Shown one piece after another: positions 57,211 to 64,000 of a stretch of 64,000 nucleotides of DNA. Origin of the DNA: Erodium maritimum (taxonomy: Eukaryota > Streptophyta > Magnoliopsida > Geraniales > Geraniaceae); assembly GCA_963921825.1 (NCBI GenBank), contig OY997588.1, forward strand, positions 133,889,203 to 133,953,202, given 5' to 3'. The notes under the pieces were generated by a model. The model did not search any database and was not told the DNA's origin. It saw only the letters and a program-made list of their open reading frames with translations. Each line of letters opens with the position of its first letter. The stretch's first letter is position 1. Both the position numbers and the translations under genes were made by a program.

Positions 57211-57374
57211 ATTAATCGATTTCATTAGCAGGTTTAACCAAATATTAATCGATTCATTAGCAGGTTTAACCAAATATTAATCGATTCATTAGCAGGTTTA
57301 ACCAAATATTAATCGATTCATTAGCAGGTTTAACCAAATATTAATCGATTCATTAGCAGGTTTAACCAAATATT
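57211..57374 (-). repeat. 32-bp minisatellite in LTR-E (5 copies)
   Basis: Near-perfect units with ATTAATCGATTCATTAGCAG followed by GTTTAACCAAAT. The copies are almost identical, so the amplification is recent relative to the LTR. Confidence 0.93.
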
Positions 57375-59453
57375 AGGTTCCCTCAACAGATCCAAATCGA
57401 ACGGACAACAACTAAGGAAAAAGGGCTCGATTTTAATCCGGCCGACCAGGGTCGCCCGGTGGTAGGGGCTAACCGTAGGAGGAACAGCAAGGGCGGCGGC
57501 GGCGCACGGCGGGACCCTTCTCGCCTCATATCCGGACGGCCATGGTGGCTTCGTCCCGGATCTGTCGAACGCGCCGACGATCTGTGGCGGGGATCTGTGG
57601 CCGGAGTCGAGCACGGGAGCTGGCCGGGAGTTTGGCCACGCTCCGGGAAGAAGAAGGACGGTGCGAGTAGCTCGGAACGGTGGCGGCGTCGGCGTCGTGG
57701 ATTGATCGAAGAAGAAGGGAAATCGGGGCTCGGGTGGGGGAGAAAAGACGGCGGCCGGAGCTGGTGGTGGCCGGAGACGGGTCTGCGAGGAGGGAAGGAG
57801 AGAGAGGCGGGTGGTGGCCGGAGTGGTTGGACGGAGGAGAAGGCGAGAGGTGGGAGGAGCTGTGGCCGGACGTGGGAGGTGAGGGAGAGGAAGGCGTGGG
57901 GGAGGAGGAGGGCGAGGGTGAGGTCGGGAGAGGGAGAAGTTGTGAGGAGAGAGAGAGGGGCGTGGGGGTCGGCTACGCAGGACGAAGAAGAGGGGTGAAT
58001 CAAAATGCTGAGAAGAAACCCTAAAATGGGTTTATATAGTTGGGCTTTGGGCTTGGTTTTGGCTGATTTGGGCCTGGACCTGACCGGCCCAGTCAGCTCA
58101 CTTCCTTTTTTTTTTACACAAAACAACTCGTTCCTAACCTCGACATTATTATTTAATAATTTAAACGTTAAGTTTTCCTCGGTCTTTACAGCACATCATG
58201 ATCCTTAATTTAACAACAGAACATACCACATATCAAACATTACACGCTACTAATCACAAACAAGCTCAGTCACCACACAATCCTACGGGCACGATATGGC
58301 CCACATGCAATTCTATAGCACAGTAAGTCCCACACCTACGGGCACGACATGGCCCGCAAGTGGTTCCATATTTTAAATACGAGTAAACTAGTTATTCACA
58401 TCCTACATGTGATTCTACAATTATTCCGATTAATCAAATCCTATATGCAATTTTAGTAACTTTCCGCATTTGAACCAGTATTCGCTACTTTTCTCTACCT
58501 CAACCGCGATCCAACTCCACCAAGAACGAACCGTCAACGACCTCCTTCTCCACGATCAAGCCCACGGTCTAGGATAACAAGTAACACAATACTTAATACA
58601 AGTCCAACGTCGATTAAAACGGACAACACCCAAATTAACCCCCGACAAGACGCCTAATTAATTAAAACGCTTACGGGACGATGATTCGTAAGAAATAGTA
58701 AATTAATTGGCGATACGTACAACGGCACCAGGCCAAATGGGCCCCACTTGGCCGTGGGTGTGCCGAACCGGACCGACCAAGGGTCGGTCTTGGCTCGAAT
58801 CACGAGGCATGGATCCCGAGGCACGGTGGCCGGTCCTCCGGCGAGCCTCCGGTCGCCGGAAAATTCCAACTTCCTCCCAAAACGTCCTAAACGATTTCTA
58901 GGTCCTCAATCCATCAAGTTCTAACCAAAAACATCACCAATTTGCTCCAATTTCACATTTCCCCCAATTCCAAAAGTTAGGGTTTCACCAAATTCTTCTA
59001 CTTTCACCCATTTTCTCCCATTACTACTTGATTCTACCAAGGTTTGATCATTTCCAACAAGACCCAATCCAATTTCATCTAAAACCAACAAGACCCACAA
59101 TCTTAAGTTCTTCAAAAGTGAAAAGAAATGGGTTCTTACCATAGGAAATGAAGAGATGAAGAGGAGTATGGAGAAATTGAGGAGTTTTGATGGTGGGATC
59201 AAAGGGAAATGATCTTCTTCTTTGCAAGAACCGCCCCTGGTCGAACCAGTAGTTTTTGGCGAAAGTTGACTTTGTGGCGGAAAAGTCAACCGATGACTCC
59301 GGGAGTCATTCGGGATCTTTTCGGGGCCCAAAAAGCTTAGTCGTCATTACGGTTAGCTTAATTGGGTCGTTTCCTTTCAAACGGCTGTAATTGTGAAAAA
59401 GTCAACCTATGGTCAATTTCGGTCAAACCTTGAGTCCTAGTGACTTAATTAAT

Positions 59454-59687
59454 GGGTTAATATCATAAAGCACCACACAAGTATACACGTTTTTCAAATA
59501 ACACACTAAGTTATGAGTTTTTCATATGGAACACATATGTACCAACAAATTATCAAAGTTTGTTAATACATAGGTGTGCCACATGAAAAAAATCGTTGAT
59601 ACATAGGTGTGCCACATGAAAAAATCATAACTTAGTGTGTTATTTGAAAAATGTGTATACTTGTGTGGTGTTTTATGATATTAACCC
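59454..59687 (+). mobile_element. Mini-MULE (MITE), 234 bp, 9-bp TSD
   Basis: TTAATTAAT flanks both sides (59445-59453 and 59688-59696). Termini GGGTTAATATCATAAAGCAC and inverted copy extend over about 65 bp (CATAACTTAGTGTGTTATTT). The centre contains two copies of GATACATAGGTGTGCCACAT. No coding capacity. Confidence 0.92.
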
Positions 59688-60699
59688 TTAATTAATTGTT
59701 GCTGGGATTTATTGGATTAGAGGTGGTCCCCACATGGACACTTGTCCACGTTGTCTTGGAAGGGAAGAAATGGGTGAAATTTGACCAAACTACCCTCATG
59801 TGAGCTTAAGTGGGAGAGAGGGAGCAAGAGGGGCACTTTAGAGATTTCTCCTTTAGGTTTAATACCTCAATGGGACACATTTCAGCCCAACTATTCTTGT
59901 GTTGGCCGAAAATCACCAAGGGAGGAGAGAAGAAGGAGCTCCAAAACTTGGAGAAGAAGTGTCACGCCCCAAATCCGGTATTGACCGGTCCGAGACGTGA
60001 CTCAAAGAAAATTTAAAGCTTAACAATAAAAACGTCACAATTCCAATAAAATTCTCTAAGTTTAATTCAATCCAAATAACTCAAATAGAAACTCCGTAGT
60101 AAAGCCTTTATACACAAGGTTCATAATGAAAAGTAAGACCATAACGTCTCTAAAGATAAGTGCACCCGGACCCACAGAAGCTCCCGAGCCTTGAGTCCAC
60201 TACTCATCAACAAAGCCTGTAAACACAGTAAACAACAAATAGGGGTGAGCTTACGCTCAGTAGGGAAAATAAATAACAAGGCATGCTTTTGAGTCTAATA
60301 AAATAGAACTTCATAATTTTGTTCGAGCAGCACTAATACGAAGAATTTGAGAAGATAATGAAATACGAGAATAAACCGGTTATTCAACGCTTCTAATAAG
60401 ATAGCAATACTCATAAAAAGTAAGGGGAACAATACAATTTCCTAGTAATCAATAGAAGATAAAGCATTTCAGTGCCACCGTGGGACATGAAGTCCCAACA
60501 CTCCGATCCACAATACTCCTTGTGTCATATCGGATTTTCCCTCGGCCCAGAGGAGACGCATGACATCACAAAGACGTATAACATCGAGAGTACCGGAAAC
60601 ATCCACATAAGGACGCATGACATCAGAACCCTCGGAATCGTCTCCAAAAGACCATAGATCATCGGGAACCAAGGTAATGCTCCCGCAGGACGCATATAC

Positions 60700-60830
60700 T
60701 CGGGTGAATCAACAAGTAACCAATCCCCGCAGGGTAAACCATCCAATTGCCCCGCAGGGTCCAGTAACTGATGCCCCACAGGGTCCCATAATCAATGCCC
60801 TGCAGGGTCCAATCCACCGATTATGATACT
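60700..60830 (-). repeat. About 25-30-bp repeat in LTR-G
   Basis: CCCCGCAGGGTCCA, CCCCACAGGGTCCC and CCCTGCAGGGTCCA occur four to five times, around 60726, 60750, 60773 and 60798, at steps of about 24-27 bp. Confidence 0.75.
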
Positions 60831-60975
60831 ACCCCACACCGATATTCCCTTCGGTGTAGGTACCATACCGGATCACGAGTCATCGGCTTAGGTACTACCC
60901 CACACCAGTATTCCCATTGGTGTAGGTACCTTACATGCACTACCCCACACCGCAACGTGGGTGCCATACCGACAT
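60828..60975 (-). repeat. CTACCCCACACCG repeat in LTR-G
   Basis: Three units with CTACCCCACACC, then GGTGTAGGTACC, around 60831, 60896 and 60940. The complement CTACACCGAGG / GGTGTAGGGTA is found in LTR-F at 63490-63620 and the Gypsy-3 LTR at 48395-48530, showing one shared LTR module. Confidence 0.75.
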
Positions 60976-63900
60976 ACAATCACACTTAAAAGACAACACA
61001 CAATAGAGTCACATACCAAACGAACATGGAACAACCATAGCTTAGAAAGTCACACTTTCACCAATGCACACCACAAGAATCAATAACTTTACACTAACCG
61101 ATAAACTCACCAATCGCACTCCATCGGTCTATCAATCACCCGATCGTGTACCATTTAGCACAATCAAGTACACTCAAAAATCATACAATCATCCATCCAA
61201 ACATTCGATCAAATAATCATTCAAGCATTCAAGTTCACATTCAAAACATCTATTTGTATTAGACTCTTATCTTATCCAAACTAGGCAAGCCAAGCATGTG
61301 AGGCAAACACAAACAATCCAAGGGCTCATCTCGGCCTTTCTACCAGTAAATCAATTCCCAAGTATTGAAAGCGAGTTACACTAGTTCTTCACATCTTAAT
61401 CATGCATACTAGACACGTCCGGTTATTAATAATTGAAAGGCGATTATTCTAGTTATTCGCATCCTATAAGCATTTCTAGGACCTTTCCGGTTTTATCAAC
61501 CTAATAGGCATACTAGTATTGAAATGCACGAGGAGTTAGTACTTTCCCTACCTTGTGGTCTTCCTACGAAAAAATACTCCTATCAACAGCGGTCCGGCTA
61601 GCGTCCTCTCCGTCTTCTCGTGGATCCAAGTCTCCTTCTCTCCTCGAGCTCGGGTACTCGGTCTTGGACCACAACAATACCAAAATTAGTAACCCAACGG
61701 AGTGCTCCTCAACTTAAAATACAGAACAGTCCTCAAAGAATAGAAACAAGGCCAAAGGAATGATCTAGGAACCGAAATGGACTCAAAAGGAAGGGTTTTG
61801 GTTCTGGAAAACTGATCCGGATTCTGGTCCGTCCCGTGTCACCTTCCGGACGGAATGTGATACGGAACGTGTCACAGTCCGGTCCGGAACTAGACACAAA
61901 CCGCATCACAGGCCGGCCCGGTAACAGACACGGACAGCGCGACGCACCGGCCCGGAATCAGACACGGACCGTGCGAGGTCCCGTGTCGGAGTCTGAACCG
62001 TTCCGCGCCGCGTACCGTGCCGGTACCCAACCCGTTCCGTGCTGCACGCCATGCCGGCACTAGACCCATTCCGGGTCCCATTCCGGGCCGAACCAGGCCA
62101 GAACCTTCCCTTTTCTTCCCCAACTCGGATTCCACGAAAATCAGACCAAAACCCCAATTTCCAACTTCTCTCAACTCCAAAATAACCATCAAAAGCCTCC
62201 AATCATCAACACCCTCAATGGGTTCATCAAAACTTCAACCAAACACAATCAAAACAACCTAACTTCACTAGTTCTTCTCCAAACAACAACCAAAAGAGCT
62301 AGTTCTTCAAGCTCAAGCCAAAACTCACAAAAACCCAAACTAGAAAGTGGATGAAATGAGAAGTTAAGAGCATCCATACCTTTAGGATGTGTAGGAGATG
62401 AAGCTAGCAAGCTCTAGGAGGGGGAATGGTGAAAGGATGAGCCAAAAATCCTCCCTTTGCTCTCTTTCTTCTTGCTCAAGCCAAGAGCTTCTCCCTTTCT
62501 CTCCCTCTATCAAAACTCCGTTGCAACAAAGAGTAGAATGGCTGAATTGTCTCCAACATTTGCCTTAAATGACCTAAAAGCTAAATGACCAAAAGCCCCT
62601 TTCAAGTTTTATCCACTTAAAGGCTTTAAGGAGGGCCCCGGAAATGACCCAACTAAGCTATCCGTGATGACGGCTAAGCTTTTTGGGCCCCGGAAAGGTC
62701 CCGAATGACTTCCTGAGTCATCGGTTGACTTTTCCGGCCGAAAGTCAAACTTGTCTAGAAATCACCGGTTCGACCGGGGACGGTTCTTACAAGAAGTAAC
62801 AAGGGAAAGGAGGCTCTTTTTGATCATTTATCCACCAAAACTCTTGGATTCTTCACTAGTTCTCATCTCTTCTCCATTGCCAAGGTGAATCCTCTACTCT
62901 TTTTCGTTTTTGTGCAATTTAGATTATGGGTTTGGAAAAAAAATGCATGAAAATGGTTGGGTTTCATTGGGTTTTGAGTTGGATGACTAGATGAATGTGT
63001 TGTTGAAGTTAAGAGGGTGTTTTGGGTAGAAATCAATTGGATTTTGATGTTTCGATGAAGACCCATCATGGGTAATGAAGTATTGAGGGTTTTGGATCTG
63101 TTTTGGAGGTTTGGGAGGTCATCAATGGAGTTCTGAGGTGGATTTTTCGTAGAAACGAAGTTGGGGGAGGAAGAAGAAGGGAAAATGGTATGCTCGGTTT
63201 TCTCGTTAAATCAAGAAGCTTTGATTGTGATGCTTGATGTGTGGTTTATCCGTTGTTAGATTGAGAATCATGATATGGTATGCTCGGTGTAGTATGTTGT
63301 TATGTTTTGACAAGTGTGACATTTTTGATATGATGTGAACCAAGATTTGTGATATGATTGGGTGATTGATAGACCGATGTGTTGTGTTGTGGTAAGTTGG
63401 CTCGGTTGGTATACCGTGATTGATTTATGGCATTGTGATGCGTGAGACTCTCTTGATGTATGTTTCAAGACGGGGTGTTTTCAGGTATGATACCTACACC
63501 GAGGGGGTATGCCGGTGTAGGGTGGTATCTAGGCCGACGGTGTGGTCCCACGTACGCGGTCCCCCGGGGAGTGGTTCCGGTACGATACCTACATCGAGGG
63601 GGTATGCCGCTGTAGGGTATCTAGGTCGAGGATGATGTGATTAGTGTCGTGATTGTGCCCCGATGCGGTTCCGGGAAGACATCTAGGCCGAGGTTGTGTG
63701 TTCTGGTATGATGTATCGTGATTGGCACCCCGATGTGTGTTCCGGGAAGATATCTAGGTCGATGTTGTGTGGTCTGGTACGATATGGTTGAGTCGGATTG
63801 TGGACAGCAGGCGGAATTCGGGGACTGCTGTACGGGACGTATGACTGTTTTACTGTGTGTTGTATGCTTGATGATTAGATAAGTGATGTGAGTACAGTGT

Positions 63901-64000
63901 GATAATGATCATGTAAGTGTGTTTGTGAGTATGTGTTCTCCGTGGTGTCATTAGCGTCGTGCCTTACTAGTATGCCCTAATTGGACGGTTACTCGTGGTG

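Larger units (their letters stand above)
54678..58190 (-). mobile_element. Solo LTR-E (3513 bp), TSD GCACA
   Basis: It begins TGTCACGCCCCAATTTTAG and ends CGGTCTTTACA; GCACA precedes (54673-54677) and follows (58191-58195). A single LTR with target duplication and no internal region is the product of intra-element LTR recombination. It holds three different tandem arrays. Its left part resembles the Gypsy-1 LTR and its right end resembles Gypsy-2. Long open frames at 57383-58126 (minus) and 57459-57998 (plus) are in GC-rich LTR sequence and show no domain. Confidence 0.95.
53503..59222 (-). repeat. LTR-D: gypsy LTR (minus), split by solo LTR-E and cut by LTR-F
   Basis: It starts TGTCACGCCCCCAAATCCGG within copia sequence. 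The two visible parts (53503-54677 and 58196-59222) sum to 2.2 kb after removing solo LTR-E with its duplicated GCACA. The right end is interrupted at 59223 by LTR-F, so its U3 start is not seen and may lie beyond the window. The second part shares a GGTGGCCGG / CGAGCCTCCGGTCGCCGG segment with the Gypsy-1 LTR. Confidence 0.85.
59960..62791 (-). mobile_element. Solo LTR-G (2832 bp), TSD AGAAG
   Basis: It begins TGTCACGCCCCAAATCCGG and ends GACGGTTCTTACA. AGAAG flanks it (59955-59959 and 62792-62796). It is inserted in LTR-F in the opposite orientation to that LTR although both belong to the same family. No internal region remains. It contains CCCCGCAGGGT-type repeats and CTACCCCACACCG-type repeats. 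Confidence 0.95.
59223..64000 (+). repeat. LTR-F: plus-strand gypsy LTR, interrupted, runs off window
   Basis: It starts TGCAAGAACCGCCCCTGG (the usual TGT appears as TGC) after CTTCTTCTT of LTR-D and is homologous to the Gypsy-3 LTR to the last base of the window (TATGCCCTAATTGGACGG, as at 48917). A 234-bp mini-MULE and solo LTR-G interrupt it. By comparison about 370 bp of LTR remain beyond the window. Whether a full element follows cannot be seen. Confidence 0.88.

Noticed and set aside
57383..58126. 247-codon minus-strand and 179-codon plus-strand open frames in LTR-E
   Set aside because: Both lie in GC-rich LTR sequence with biased composition (Pro/Ser-rich or Gly/Arg-rich), overlap each other on opposite strands and show no domain. 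They are chance frames.
1..64000. tRNA and rRNA genes
   Set aside because: I looked for obvious cloverleaf or rRNA-like sequence by eye and saw none beyond tRNA-complementary primer sites; a tRNAscan or Infernal run would be needed to exclude them.

Overview
ORGANISM AND GENERAL CHARACTER. This is nuclear DNA of a flowering plant with a repeat-rich, probably large genome. Evidence: Ty3/gypsy chromoviral Gag-Pol with an initiator-Met tRNA primer site, Ty1/copia gag with plant-type sequence, PIF/Harbinger transposase, CACTA and Mutator-like termini, L1-type retroposons, and a retro-pseudogene of the splicing factor CLF1/CRNKL1. I cannot name the species. No intact single-copy host gene was found; the only intact long coding region is a retrotransposon Gag-Pol. 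LAYOUT. 1-9574: a young, nearly complete minus-strand gypsy element (Gypsy-1); its left LTR is cut by the window edge and its right LTR (2908 bp) is complete. 9895-10077: a CACTA terminus. 10088-16751: two 1.35-kb TIR elements (H-A, H-B) bracketing 2.5 kb that holds a candidate small secreted-peptide gene; their target-site duplications are exchanged, so the block looks composite. H-A is split by a long-TIR Mutator-like element (MULE-1). 16975-21080: gene debris, namely a CLF1 retro-pseudogene, a Harbinger transposase pseudogene, a second CLF1 fragment and a broken RRM fragment. 21683-24866: two non-LTR retroposons with 13-bp and 15-bp target duplications. 24882-27730: unclassified degenerate sequence. 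27731-41624: a third H copy (H-C, inverted) split by MULE-2 and by a second gypsy element (Gypsy-2, TSD TATTA) whose pol is fragmented and whose left LTR carries an inverted segment at the polypurine tract. 43191-49955: a non-LTR retroposon (14-bp TSD) interrupted by a 5'-truncated plus-strand gypsy (Gypsy-3) whose LTR contains MULE-3. 50271-53502: a degenerate copia element with a cluster of MITEs in TA microsatellites. 53503-64000: a nest of related gypsy LTRs: LTR-D (minus) holds solo LTR-E (TSD GCACA) and is interrupted by LTR-F (plus), which holds a mini-MULE and solo LTR-G (TSD AGAAG) and runs off the window. HOW IT FITS TOGETHER. Boundaries were assigned by target-site duplications, by LTR termini (TGTCACGCCCC... 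on one side, ...TTACA on the other, or the reverse), and by length arithmetic: removing the inserts from H-C leaves 1352 bp, matching H-B (1350) and H-A (1367). The relative order of insertion can therefore be read directly. The gypsy LTRs share termini but carry different minisatellites in a similar part of the LTR. The items most worth a second look are the exchanged target duplications of H-A/H-B around the peptide gene, the inversion at the polypurine tract of Gypsy-2, and the long-TIR MULEs carrying GC-rich cargo.
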